From the NCBI GenBank assembly GCA_963736055.1, contig CAVTNM010000009.1, forward strand, positions 310,001 through 374,000: a stretch of DNA of 64,000 nucleotides, written 5' to 3'. Positions 56,157 to 64,000 of the stretch are shown one piece after another (position 1 is the first letter of the stretch; each line of letters opens with the position of its first letter). Made by a program: the position numbers and the translations under genes. The notes below the pieces were generated by a model. That model ran no database searches and was not told the DNA's origin. It saw nothing but the letters and a program-made list of their open reading frames with translations. This stretch comes from AC-32 sp963736055. Lineage in GTDB: Bacteria; Actinomycetota; Thermoleophilia; Gaiellales; Gaiellaceae.

Positions 56157-58996
56157 GCCAGCGCCTCCAGGGCGCCCACCTGATGCAGCCGGTGCTCGCT
56201 CGCCGCGATCGGCTCGTATGCCTCTCGCAGCAATTGCTCGGCCTCGTCGTACCGGCCCTGCGCCGCGCGCACGAGCCCGAGAGACATGGTGGTCGTCGAC
56301 AGCGAGGTAAGGTCGTGCGGGCCGACGGTCTCTCGGGCGGCAAGCGCGAAGCGCTCGGCCTCGTCGACGCGCCCCTGGAGCAGCAGCAGCTCGGCCAGCC
56401 CACGCTGGCTCTCGCAGAGCGTCACCCGGTCCTCGAGCGGGGCGAGGATGCGGATCGACTCGCGGTAGAGGCGTTCCGACTTGGGAAGGTCTCCCTTGTG
56501 CCGCGCTGCCCAGGCTGAGAAGTTAAGCGTTCGCCCGAGCGCCCACGCGGCCCCCGCCTCGGCAAGGTAATCGCGGGCCGATGCGAGCGCGGCCTCGGCG
56601 TCGTCGAGCTCCCGGCGGTAGAGGTGGAGCTGGCCGGCGAAGCGAAGCGCGCGGCCGCGGGCCTCGGCGCTACCGCTCTCCTCGGCGAGCAGAATCGCCT
56701 GTTCGATCAGCGGCTGCGCCCTGTCGAGCTCGAGTCGGGCGAGGTAGACGCTGGCGAGCTCGTCGGCAGCCTCGCTCTCGAAATCCTTCCGCCCGGCCTG
56801 GCGCGCCAAGGAGATCGCCTCTTGCATCACCCGCTCCTCCTTGGCAAGGTCGCCGCTCGTCCAGGCGATGGTGGCGCTCGCGCGGAGGGCGCGGAAGCGA
56901 CCGGTGAGATCTTCGGGCTCCAAGACTTCGAGCGCCCGGTCGATCATCTCCTCGGCGGCCACTACGTCGGCGTCGCGCAGCACGACGGCCTCGGCAAGGG
57001 TCACCAGCGCTCGGCCCTGAGTCCAGCGGTCGCCTGCGTCGATCGCGGCGGCGAGAACCTCTTCCATCTCCCTGGACACCGCCGGAAGGTCGCTGAGCCG
57101 GTCCGCCGCGCGGGCAGCCAGGTAGCGGCGTCGGAGCGTCGGCTCGAGCTCGACCGAGCGCACGAAGAGCTGCCGCGCGGAGCGGTTGGCCTCACGGGCG
57201 AACGCGCGCAGCCCGGCCTCCGTCAACGCCTCGGCTGCCTCACGCTGGAGCTCCACCGGCGCCGAGCCGTCGAGCTCGGCGAGCAGAGCAGTCGCCCGGT
57301 CGAGGTGGAAGGCCCGGATCTCGAGCAGCTCCTCGCCGGCCCTCTGCTTCAGCCACCCGGCGAACCGCGCATGGTGCTCGGCCCGCGCCGACTTCGAGAG
57401 CCCGGAATACGCGACCTCCCGGATCAAGACGTGCTTGAACTTGAACGCCGTCTCGCCCCTGATCGAGCTGCGCGGCTCGTCCAGCACGAACTCGCGCAGC
57501 AGCAGATCCTCCAGCTGCGAGTCGAGCGAGTCGAGCTCCGGCGAGAGGTGCAGGAGCGCGCCCTCCCAGAAGATTCGGCCGATCACCGCGGCCCGCTGCA
57601 ACAGCGTCTTCGCTTCGGGCGCGAGACGGTCGATGCGCGCGGCGATGAGGGCCTGGAGCGTGTCGGGGATCCGGCCGATTTCTGCGGCGCCGTCCTCGTC
57701 GAGCATCCGGACCGTCTCCTCGAGGAAGAGCGGGTTGCCCTCCGTCTTTGCTAGCAGTTGTCGCCGGTCCTCTTCGCTCAGCGCTCCGTCGGTCATCAGC
57801 GCGTCGACGAGCTCCTCGCTCTCGGTCGGTCCAAGCGCCTCGAGCTCGATCGCGGTCGCGCGCACACGACCACCGCCCCAGCCTGGCCGGATGTCGAGCA
57901 GCTCCGGCCGGGCGAGGGAGATGAGGAGCAGCGGCGCCTCGCGCACCCAGGTTGCCAGGTGCTCGATCAGCTCCAGGAGCGGCTCCTCGGCCCAGTGGAT
58001 GTCCTCGAAGATGAGCACGAGCGGCTGCTCCTGCCCAAGCCGCTGCGCCCATTCGCGCGCCGCCCAGGCGATCTCCTGCTGGCTTCGCTCGGCCTGGACC
58101 GCTTCCAGCACGCCAGAGGCGAGCCCGAGCAGATCGGCGACGGCCTCGTCCTCGCAGAAGTCGCGTAGCTTCTCGATCGCGACATCGAGCGGGTCGTCGT
58201 CGACGATCCCGGCCGCGCATTTGACCATCTCGGCCAGCGGCCAGTAGGTGACGCCCTCGCCGTAGGGGAGGCTGCGGCCCGAGAGAACGGTGGCGCCCTC
58301 GAGCTGATCGCTGAACTCGTGCGCGAGCCGGCTCTTGCCGACCCCCGGCTCCCCGTAGATCGTGAAGAGGTGCGCGCGCTTGTCGCGCAGGGCGCGCTCG
58401 TACGTGTTGGCCAGGAGCTCGAGCTCGGAGTCGCGCCCGACGAGCGGTGCCTGTTGCGCGTGCGGCCGCGAGCCGCTCCCGCTCGTCCCGACGGCCCGCC
58501 ACGCCCAGACCTGCCGGTCGAGGCCCTTCAGGTCCACGGGCCCGACGTCTTCGACCTCGACGCTCCCTAGTGTCAGGCGGTGCGCGGCCGGTCCGATCAG
58601 CAGCTGCCCAGGCTCTGCGGCTTGCTCGAGACGCGCCGCCAGCGTCACCGCCTCGCCGGTGGCGAAGGTCGACTCGCTGTCATCAGCGACCACCTCGCCC
58701 GACTCGATCCCGGCCCGGGCCTCGAGCTCGAGCTCGTCGACCGCGGCCATGATCGCGAGCCCTGCGCGCACGGCGCGCTCGGCGTCGTCCTCGTGCGCTT
58801 GCGGGATGCCGAAGGCGGCCATGACCGCGTCACCCGCGAACTTCTCCACGATCCCGCCGTGGGTGACCACGCAATGCGAGACGCGCTCGAAGAAGGTCTG
58901 GACGCGGCGGCGCACGACCTCGGGATCGGCTCCGGTAACAAGAGCCGTCGAATCCACGAGGTCGACGAACAGGACCGTGGCAAGTTTTCTCTCCAT
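56054..58996 (-). CDS. Class III adenylate/guanylate cyclase with AAA ATPase and TPR repeats
   Basis: 980 residues: a cyclase domain (1-165; LFVDLVDSTALVTG metal aspartates, VEKFAGDAVMAAFGIP), a signalling ATPase (about 180-520; LVGRDSELELL, P-loop IYGEPGVGKSRLAHEF, Walker B LVLIFEDIHWAEEPLL), then about 450 residues of TPR-like helical repeats. This is the cyclase/ATPase/TPR layout common in actinobacteria and is probably a cytosolic signal integrator. TACACT lies 9 bases before the ATG. Its 3' end overlaps the endonuclease-like gene by 103 bases, convergent. Confidence 0.92.
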   Translation of the reverse strand: MERKLATVLFVDLVDSTALVTGADPEVVRRRVQTFFERVSHCVVTHGGIVEKFAGDAVMAAFGIPQAHEDDAERAVRAGLAIMAAVDELELEARAGIESGEVVADDSESTFATGEAVTLAARLEQAAEPGQLLIGPAAHRLTLGSVEVEDVGPVDLKGLDRQVWAWRAVGTSGSGSRPHAQQAPLVGRDSELELLANTYERALRDKRAHLFTIYGEPGVGKSRLAHEFSDQLEGATVLSGRSLPYGEGVTYWPLAEMVKCAAGIVDDDPLDVAIEKLRDFCEDEAVADLLGLASGVLEAVQAERSQQEIAWAAREWAQRLGQEQPLVLIFEDIHWAEEPLLELIEHLATWVREAPLLLISLARPELLDIRPGWGGGRVRATAIELEALGPTESEELVDALMTDGALSEEDRRQLLAKTEGNPLFLEETVRMLDEDGAAEIGRIPDTLQALIAARIDRLAPEAKTLLQRAAVIGRIFWEGALLHLSPELDSLDSQLEDLLLREFVLDEPRSSIRGETAFKFKHVLIREVAYSGLSKSARAEHHARFAGWLKQRAGEELLEIRAFHLDRATALLAELDGSAPVELQREAAEALTEAGLRAFAREANRSARQLFVRSVELEPTLRRRYLAARAADRLSDLPAVSREMEEVLAAAIDAGDRWTQGRALVTLAEAVVLRDADVVAAEEMIDRALEVLEPEDLTGRFRALRASATIAWTSGDLAKEERVMQEAISLARQAGRKDFESEAADELASVYLARLELDRAQPLIEQAILLAEESGSAEARGRALRFAGQLHLYRRELDDAEAALASARDYLAEAGAAWALGRTLNFSAWAARHKGDLPKSERLYRESIRILAPLEDRVTLCESQRGLAELLLLQGRVDEAERFALAARETVGPHDLTSLSTTTMSLGLVRAAQGRYDEAEQLLREAYEPIAASEHRLHQVGALEALAQFLRDRGREDEAAELDERRAALLDDAANAARIA

Positions 58997-59106
58997 GAGC
59001 TTCTAAGTGTAGAAACGCTCGAGGACCGCCGGTTCTTCCGCGATCACCAGGCAGCAGGTAGGCGCGCGAGATCTGGACGTTGCTGCACCCCCGATAGCAT
59101 CCGAGC

Positions 59107-60456
59107 GTGCTCGACCCCAAGGCTTTCAAGGCCTACGACGTGCGCGGGATCTACCCGTCAGAGCTGGACGAGGAGGGCGCCTACGCGATCAGCCGCGCGT
59201 TCGTCGAGGTCTTCGAGCCCGAGCGGATCGCGGTCGGGCACGACATGCGCGTCTCCTCGCCCGCGATGGCGGAAGCGGCAATCCGCGGCGCCGCCGAGGC
59301 CGGCGCGGAGGTGCTCGAGCTCGGCCTCGTCGGGACGGAGATGCTCTATTTCGCAGTCGGAGAGCTCGGTCTCGACGGCGGGATCACCGTCACGGCGTCA
59401 CACAATCCCAAGGAGTACACGGGCATGAAGATCGTCCGCGGCGGGGCGCTTCCGGTCGGCGGCGAGTCGGGCCTCCTGGACATCCGCGACCGCGCCTTGT
59501 CTCTTTCGGACACGACCCGGGGTCAGACCCCGGGACATGTCCATCGGTACGACATCTGGCCGGAGTACGTCGACCGCGTGCTCTCGTTCGTCCACGTCGA
59601 TGCGATCGAGCCGCTGAAGGTCGTGGTCGACGCGGCGAACGGGATGGCAGGCGCGATGCTCCCGCCCGTCCTGGAGCGGCTGCCTCAGGTCGAGACGGTG
59701 CGCTGCTTCTTCGAGCCCGACGGCACCTTCCCGAATCACGCCCCGAACCCGCTCCTCCCGGAGAACCGCGAGTTCATCGTCCGCAAGACCCTCGAGGAGA
59801 AGGCGGACTTCGGCGTGGCGTTCGACGGCGACGCCGACCGCTGCTTCTTCGTCGACGACGCCGGCGAGTTCGTTCCCGGCGACTTCGTGACCGCGCTCTT
59901 CGCAGAGCTCGTGCTGGAGAAGGAACCGGGCGCAAAGATCATCTACGACGTGCGCGCGAGCTGGGCGGTTCCGGAGACGATCGAGCGCGCGGGCGGGATC
60001 CCGCTCATGAACCGCGTCGGCCATGCCTACATCAAGCACCGCATGCGCGAAGAGGCTGCGGCCTTCGGCGGGGAGGTCTCCGGCCACTACTACTTCCGCG
60101 ACTTCTCACAGGCAGACTCGGGCGTCGTGCCGTTCCTGCTCATGCTCGAGCTCGTCTCGAAGCGAGGCCGGAAGCTCTCGGAGATCCTCCGCCCCTTCCG
60201 CGATACCTACTTCATCACCGGCGAGCTCAACACGCCCGTTCCAGACGTGGCCGCGAAGCTGCAGGAGCTGGAGGAACGCTTCGGCCCGGAAGGTAGGGTC
60301 AGCCACCTGGACGGGGTCTCCGTCGACGCCGAGGACTGGCACATGAACGTGCGGCCGTCGAACACCGAGCCGCTTCTGCGCCTGAACCTCGAGGCTCGCA
60401 CGCAGGAGCAGATGGAGCGCAAGCGCGACGAGGTCCTGGAGACCATCCGCGAGTGA
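59107..60456 (+). CDS. Phosphomannomutase / phosphoglucomutase
   Basis: A 449-residue alpha-D-phosphohexomutase. The phosphoserine loop is TVTASHNPKEYTGMKI (Ser near 98), metal loop FDGDADRCFF, sugar-binding GEVSGHYYF and phosphate-binding RPSNTEPLLRLNLEA. It interconverts hexose 1- and 6-phosphates for glycan precursors. TAGCAT (59095-59100) ends 6 bases before GTG 59107. Its end overlaps the thioesterase start (GTGA). Confidence 0.95.
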   Translation: MLDPKAFKAYDVRGIYPSELDEEGAYAISRAFVEVFEPERIAVGHDMRVSSPAMAEAAIRGAAEAGAEVLELGLVGTEMLYFAVGELGLDGGITVTASHNPKEYTGMKIVRGGALPVGGESGLLDIRDRALSLSDTTRGQTPGHVHRYDIWPEYVDRVLSFVHVDAIEPLKVVVDAANGMAGAMLPPVLERLPQVETVRCFFEPDGTFPNHAPNPLLPENREFIVRKTLEEKADFGVAFDGDADRCFFVDDAGEFVPGDFVTALFAELVLEKEPGAKIIYDVRASWAVPETIERAGGIPLMNRVGHAYIKHRMREEAAAFGGEVSGHYYFRDFSQADSGVVPFLLMLELVSKRGRKLSEILRPFRDTYFITGELNTPVPDVAAKLQELEERFGPEGRVSHLDGVSVDAEDWHMNVRPSNTEPLLRLNLEARTQEQMERKRDEVLETIRE

Positions 60457-60911
60457 CGATCGAGCTCGGGCACGTGACGGAGCGCAAGCCGCCCTTCAAG
60501 TACGCCTCCTTCACGCGGGTGGGCTTCTCCGACACGGACGCCCAGGATGTCGTCTACTACGGGCGCTACCTGCCGTACTTCGACACCGCCCGCGTCGAGT
60601 ACCACCGCCACCTCGACCTGCTCGAAACGCGGTTCGGGGAGAGCGAGTTCGTGATGCGCGCCAACACGATCGAGTACCTCGCGCCGGCCCGCTTCGACGA
60701 CTTGATCGAGGTCTTCATCCGCGCTGCCCGGCTCGGCCGCACCAGCATCACCTACGAGTGCGCCGCGTACATGCACGACGAGGACTTGCTGATGGTCACC
60801 GCCCAGCAGACGCTGGTCCTCGTCGACCTGGCGGAGCGCAAGGCCCGCGCGATCCCCGAGTCGTACCGCAAGGCGATCGGCGACTTCGAAGGGCGGGATC
60901 TCGAGGCGTGA
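60453..60911 (+). CDS. YbgC/4-hydroxybenzoyl-CoA-like acyl-CoA thioesterase
   Basis: A 152-residue hot-dog-fold thioesterase: FTRVGFSDTDAQDVVYYGRYLPYFDTARVEYH with the catalytic Asp (TDAQDVVYYGRY), RANTIEYLAPARFDDLIEV and TYECAAYMHDEDLLMVTAQQTLVLVDL. It hydrolyses small acyl-CoA thioesters. It overlaps the phosphomutase by 4 bases (GTGA) and the GAF gene by 4 bases, so it lies mid-operon. Confidence 0.9.
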   Translation: MTIELGHVTERKPPFKYASFTRVGFSDTDAQDVVYYGRYLPYFDTARVEYHRHLDLLETRFGESEFVMRANTIEYLAPARFDDLIEVFIRAARLGRTSITYECAAYMHDEDLLMVTAQQTLVLVDLAERKARAIPESYRKAIGDFEGRDLEA

Positions 60912-61385
60912 ATCACAGCGGCGCCCTCGAGGCGATCGACCGGATCTTGAACCGCGGCGGCGAGGCGGACGACGATCCTGCACTCCGTGGTCGACCTGCT
61001 CCACGACGGCTTCGACCACTACTCGTGGGTCGGGATCTACCTGGTCGAGGGCGACGACCTCGTGCTCGGCCCGTGGAAGGGCCCGGAGGCGACCGAGCAC
61101 GTGCGCATCCCCGTCGGCCAGGGCATCTGCGGAGCCGCCGCGGCAACCGGCCGTACGGAGGTCGTCGACGACGTCAACGCCGACGAGCGCTACCTCGCCT
61201 GCTTCCCCTCGACCCGGTCCGAGATCGTCGTCCCGATCGCGTACGAGGGCCGGGTCGTCGGCGAGATCGACATCGACTCGGACCGCCCCGCAGCCTTCGG
61301 TGAGGACGATCGAGCGTTCCTCGAGCGGGTCGCGCTTCTGATCTCTCCACACTGCCGCGCAGGCGCCGTCCACAGGACCCGCTGA
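60908..61385 (+). pseudogene. GAF-domain protein, free methionine-R-sulfoxide reductase-like, with +1 frameshift
   Basis: The front (NHSGALEAIDRILNRGGEADD) and the body (ILHSVVDLLHDGFDHYSWVGIYLVEGDD, RIPVGQGICGAAAATGRTEVVDDV, RYLACFPSTRSEIVVPI) lie in two frames, joined by skipping G60974. The body has the layout of fRMsr proteins, with two of the conserved cysteines (GICG and LACF). If intact (about 157 residues) it would reduce free methionine sulfoxide. The GTG overlaps the thioesterase stop. One inserted base is the simplest reading. Confidence 0.8.
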
Positions 61386-61393
61386 GGATTTCG

Positions 61394-61408
61394 TCACCTC
61401 CTCTTCAC
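61394..61408 (+). promoter_or_regulatory. TCAC direct repeat at 11-bp spacing, Pho-box-like
   Basis: GTCAC at 61393 and TTCAC at 61404 are 11 bases apart, like a PhoP/PhoB-type half-site pair. They lie about 40 bases upstream of the DPGSGS micropeptide, with a further TTCAC at 61433. This is a short match in GC-rich DNA and is weak on its own. Confidence 0.3.
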
Positions 61409-61443
61409 GCCGCCGCAACCGTCCTGGCACACTTCACTCTCGC

Positions 61444-61596
61444 GTGGCCCCGCTCAACTACCTCGACCCCGGCTCCGGGAGCATGCTGCTCCAGATCATC
61501 CTGGGCGGGGTCGCCGCCATCGGGGTGAGCGCCAAGATGGGCTGGCGGCGACTGCTGCGCACCCTGCGGATCCGCAGGGATGACGACGACAGCTAG
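61444..61596 (+). CDS. DPGSGS-motif membrane micropeptide
   Basis: 50 residues from GTG 61444: APLNYLDPGSGSMLLQIILG, then GVAAIGVSAKMGWRRLLRTLRIRRDDDDS. A short lead with YLDPGSGS is followed by one transmembrane helix and a basic, then acidic, tail. Similar DPG(S/T)GS peptides sit beside sulfatase-like and methyltransferase genes in many bacteria, as I recall. Its end overlaps the methyltransferase start by 17 bases, so they are coupled. Function unknown. Confidence 0.75.
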   Translation: MAPLNYLDPGSGSMLLQIILGGVAAIGVSAKMGWRRLLRTLRIRRDDDDS

Positions 61597-62935
61597 CCGC
61601 ACTCCCGAGCCGGCCTCCTTCCGCGACCCCGAAGCGCGCGTCGTCTACTCGCCAGAGGGTGAGGTGCTGCGCGAGCTCTCTCCGCGGGCACAGAAGGACT
61701 GGACCGCGCTCGAGAGCGCACGCTTCTTCCGGCGCGCGCTCGAGGACGGGCGCATCGTCGCGACCGAGGAGATCTCGCCCGGGCTGCTGCGGCACGAGCG
61801 GGTGCCCTTCGTCTCGTACCCCTATGAGTGGCCGTTCGAGATGCTGCGCGAGGCCGCGCTGCTCCAGCTCGGGCTGCTCGACGAGGCGCTCGAGGAGGGT
61901 TTCGTGCTCAAGGACGGGAGCCCGTACAACGTGCAGTGGCGGGGCTCGGAGCCGGTCTTCGTCGACGTCGGCTCCTTCGAGCGGCTGCGCGAGGGTGAGC
62001 CGTGGGCCGGCTACCGGCAGTTCTGCACGCTGTTCCTCTACCCGCTGCTGCTGCAGGCCTACCGCGGGATCCCGCCGCAGCCCTGGCTGAGGGGCAGCCT
62101 CGAGGGCATCGAGCCCTCCGAAGCGCGCGCGCTCCTGCCCCGCTTCCGGCGCGGCGTCCTGACGCACGTGATCCTGCACGACCGGCTCGAGGCGAAGCAC
62201 GCCGACCGGGCCGGCGAGGTCCGCGCTGAGCTGAAGGCCTCCGGCTTCCGCAAGGAGCTGATCCAGGCGAACGTGCGACGGCTTCGCAAGCTCGTGGGAC
62301 GGCTCAGCCCGCGGCGCGGGCGCTCGACCTGGGCCGGCTACCGCGAGGCCGCGCCCTACAGCGACGAGGACGCCGAGCGCAAGGAGAGCTTCGTTCGGGA
62401 GGCCGGTCATGCGCGCCTGCTCTGGGACCTGGGCGCGAACGACGGCCGCTTCTCCCGGGCCGCCGAGGCCGATGCGGTGGTCGCCGTCGACGGCGACGAG
62501 CGGGTCGTCGGGGAGCTGTACGCCGCACTGCGCTCCGAAGGCTCGCGCACGATCCTTCCGCTCGTCGTCGACCTGGCCGACCCGTCGCCGGGCCGCGGGT
62601 GGCGCGGCATCGAACGGCGCAGGCTCGAGGAGCGGGGCCGGCCGGACCTCGTCCTCTGCCTCGCCCTCGTCCACCACCTCGTGATCGGCCGCAACCTTCC
62701 GTTCTCGGAGCTCGTCGCCTGGCTGCGCGGGCTCGACGCGCGGCTCGTGATCGAGTTCGCGGACCGCGAGGACCCGATGGTCAAGCGGCTGCTGGCCGCC
62801 AAGCGCGCCGAGACCCACGAGGACTACGGCCGCGACGAGTTCGAGCGGGCGCTGGATGCTGCCTTCGAGGTCGAGCGCCGCGAGGAGCTGGGGGCGGGAA
62901 CACGCACGCTGTACCGCGCGCGACCCCGGGGCTGA
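61580..62935 (+). CDS. SAM-dependent methyltransferase of a surface-glycan module
   Basis: A 451-residue protein. The N-terminal 230 residues form an unfamiliar domain (PEARVVYSPEGEVLRELSPRA, LLRHERVPFVSYPYEWPFEML, LKDGSPYNVQWRGSEPVFVDVGSFERL). The C-terminal part is a class I methyltransferase with motif I LLWDLGANDGRFSRAA, acidic VVAVDGDE and PDLVLCLALVHHLVIG. The pattern fits large methyltransferases of wall-polymer or capsule loci. It overlaps the DPGSGS peptide and precedes a membrane sulfatase gene by 2 bases. Confidence 0.85.
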   Translation: MTTTASRTPEPASFRDPEARVVYSPEGEVLRELSPRAQKDWTALESARFFRRALEDGRIVATEEISPGLLRHERVPFVSYPYEWPFEMLREAALLQLGLLDEALEEGFVLKDGSPYNVQWRGSEPVFVDVGSFERLREGEPWAGYRQFCTLFLYPLLLQAYRGIPPQPWLRGSLEGIEPSEARALLPRFRRGVLTHVILHDRLEAKHADRAGEVRAELKASGFRKELIQANVRRLRKLVGRLSPRRGRSTWAGYREAAPYSDEDAERKESFVREAGHARLLWDLGANDGRFSRAAEADAVVAVDGDERVVGELYAALRSEGSRTILPLVVDLADPSPGRGWRGIERRRLEERGRPDLVLCLALVHHLVIGRNLPFSELVAWLRGLDARLVIEFADREDPMVKRLLAAKRAETHEDYGRDEFERALDAAFEVERREELGAGTRTLYRARPRG

Positions 62936-62937
62936 GC

Positions 62938-64000
62938 GTGCGCCTGCGGATCGCCGCACTCCATCTGCTCGTCCTCTGGGCCTTTGCCGTCGCGCAGCCG
63001 CTCTTCGACCTGCTCGGCAAGAACGGCGAGTTCTTCGCCGCGCGCGGCTCGACCCGCTGGGACGTGGTGCTCTTCGCCTTCGTGGTGCTGTTCGTCCCGC
63101 CGGCGATCCTGGCCGGGATCGAGGCGCTGGTCCCGCGCCCGGCACGCGACGTCCTGCACACGGTGCTGGTCGGGGCGCTGGTTGGGCTGTTCGTCCTCCA
63201 GCTGATCCGCGGCGCGGATTGGAGCGGGCCGCTGCTCGTCGTGTTGGCCGGGCTCGTCGGCGCCGGAGCTGCACTTGCGTACGTGCGGCTCCCGGGAGCG
63301 CGGACGGTCTTGACCGTGCTCGCCCCGGCGCCGCTGCTCTTCCTCGGGCTCTTCCTCCTCCACTCGGATGCCTCCCGGCTCACGTTCTCCGGCACCGACA
63401 CTGCCTTCGCGGCCGGCGAGCGACCGAAGGTGCCGGTCGTCCTGGTCGCCTTCGACGAGCTGCCGATCAACTCGCTGCTCGATGCGCACGGCCGGATCGA
63501 CCGTTCCCGCTTCCCCAACTTCGCCAAGCTCGCCGCGGGCTCCACCTGGTTCGCGAACACGAGCACGGTCGCGGAGGGCACGACGCACGCCGTCCCGGCG
63601 ATCCTGACCGGGCGATTCCCGCGTGCCGGGGAGTTCCCGGTCTACACCGACCACAGGCAGAACCTCTTCACGCTCCTCGGTGGCGCGGCCGACCTCCACG
63701 TCGCCGACGATGAGACGCACCTCTGCCCACCGAAACTCTGCCCGGGCCTCGAGGGCTCGTTCGGCGGCCGGATGCAAGGGCTCGCCGAGGACACGGGCGT
63801 CGTCTACCTGCACCAGCTCCTCCCGGACGACCTCACCGGCGGCATCCCGTCGATCGCGAACGGCTGGGACAACTTCCTTCGGGACGCGAGCGGGCAGCAG
63901 GACCCGGGCCGGCTCCAGCCGGGGTTCGCCGAGTCCCTCCGGCCGGGCGGCAGGGCGGCCCTCTGGTACGTGCACTTCATGCTGCCTCACAGCCCCTGGC
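62938..64000 (+). CDS. Membrane-anchored sulfatase / alkaline-phosphatase-superfamily protein (cut by window edge)
   Basis: The first 354 residues are present from GTG 62938. Four or five transmembrane helices (within residues 5-140) are followed by an extracytoplasmic sulfatase-fold domain: VPVVLVAFDELPINSLLD (metal Asp), FPNFAKLAAGSTWFANTSTVAEGTTHAVPAILTG (likely nucleophile Thr in the TTHAVPA segment) and YVHFMLPHSPW. The layout recalls LtaS-like and phosphoglycerol transferase proteins. It is the third gene of the DPGSGS module and continues beyond the window. Confidence 0.85.
   Translation, partial: MRLRIAALHLLVLWAFAVAQPLFDLLGKNGEFFAARGSTRWDVVLFAFVVLFVPPAILAGIEALVPRPARDVLHTVLVGALVGLFVLQLIRGADWSGPLLVVLAGLVGAGAALAYVRLPGARTVLTVLAPAPLLFLGLFLLHSDASRLTFSGTDTAFAAGERPKVPVVLVAFDELPINSLLDAHGRIDRSRFPNFAKLAAGSTWFANTSTVAEGTTHAVPAILTGRFPRAGEFPVYTDHRQNLFTLLGGAADLHVADDETHLCPPKLCPGLEGSFGGRMQGLAEDTGVVYLHQLLPDDLTGGIPSIANGWDNFLRDASGQQDPGRLQPGFAESLRPGGRAALWYVHFMLPHSPW

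Noticed and set aside
1..64000. tRNA, rRNA, CRISPR array or integrase attachment site
   Set aside because: I saw no T-loop/acceptor pattern, no regularly spaced repeats and no integrase or transposase gene. A covariance-model scan would be needed to be certain about tRNAs.

Overview
The window is gene-dense, very GC-rich chromosomal DNA with many GTG starts, short 1-4 base stop/start overlaps and an actinobacterial gene set: mraZ-rsmH, a fused SecDF behind queA-tgt-yajC, a UbiA-type decaprenyl-phosphate phosphoribosyltransferase, a tandem-WYL regulator and a Kdp system. The best guess is a deep-branching actinobacterium such as Thermoleophilia (Gaiellales or Solirubrobacterales). That is an inference from gene content and style, because no rRNA or other strong marker is present. 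I saw no tRNA, rRNA, CRISPR array, transposase or prophage gene.

Layout. 1-5.5 kb: start of the division/cell-wall cluster on the minus strand (rsmH, mraZ with its operator), an ECF sigma factor coupled to Ogt, an AlkZ/YcaQ-like glycosylase, a response regulator without a phospho-acceptor, and a second ECF sigma factor with a membrane partner. 5.5-14 kb: an ABC1-family kinase, PlsC-like acyltransferase, phasin-like protein and the queA-tgt-yajC-secDF operon. 14-20 kb: an envelope operon (response regulator, histidine kinase, UbiA, flippase-like protein) and secreted proteins. 20-24 kb: hydroxyacyl-CoA dehydrogenase, thiolase and aldehyde dehydrogenase. 24-32 kb: zinc-ribbon and SPOR proteins, tandem WYL regulator, membrane histidine kinase, QueG and a quinone-oxidoreductase-like gene carrying a 302-303 bp internal duplication. 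32-41 kb: a potassium-transport locus with a split KdpD (kinase half and KdpE upstream, stand-alone KdpD N-terminal half and UspA-like protein downstream), a 27-residue membrane peptide, and kdpF-A-C-B in that order. 42-48 kb: a secreted glycoside-hydrolase-like protein, two small-molecule enzymes and a minus-strand operon of a metallophosphoesterase, cyclic 2,3-diphosphoglycerate synthetase, 2-phosphoglycerate kinase and GlpX. 48-55 kb: hpt, mntH, an M23 peptidase, pieces of a cytochrome c maturation system (CcmI-like, Cys-type CcmE) and small proteins. 55-64 kb: endonuclease-IV-like protein, adenylate cyclase/ATPase regulator, phosphomannomutase, thioesterase, GAF protein, and a three-gene module of a DPGSGS micropeptide, a methyltransferase and a membrane sulfatase cut by the window end.

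Two features run through the window. First, many genes sit 6-10 bases downstream of a TANNNT -10 box with no Shine-Dalgarno sequence, so leaderless transcripts look common. Second, seven conserved genes are broken by single-base events: eight need a +1 shift to restore a family-typical protein, and a ninth small gene needs -1. One further gene carries a diverged internal duplication. This looks more like consensus or strain-mixture assembly error than decay, because everything around the breaks is intact, but the sequence alone cannot decide it.

Functionally the most distinctive content is the bacterial cyclic 2,3-diphosphoglycerate pathway, the rearranged Kdp locus with its own operator and micropeptide, and the three downstream queuosine enzymes (Tgt, QueA, QueG).
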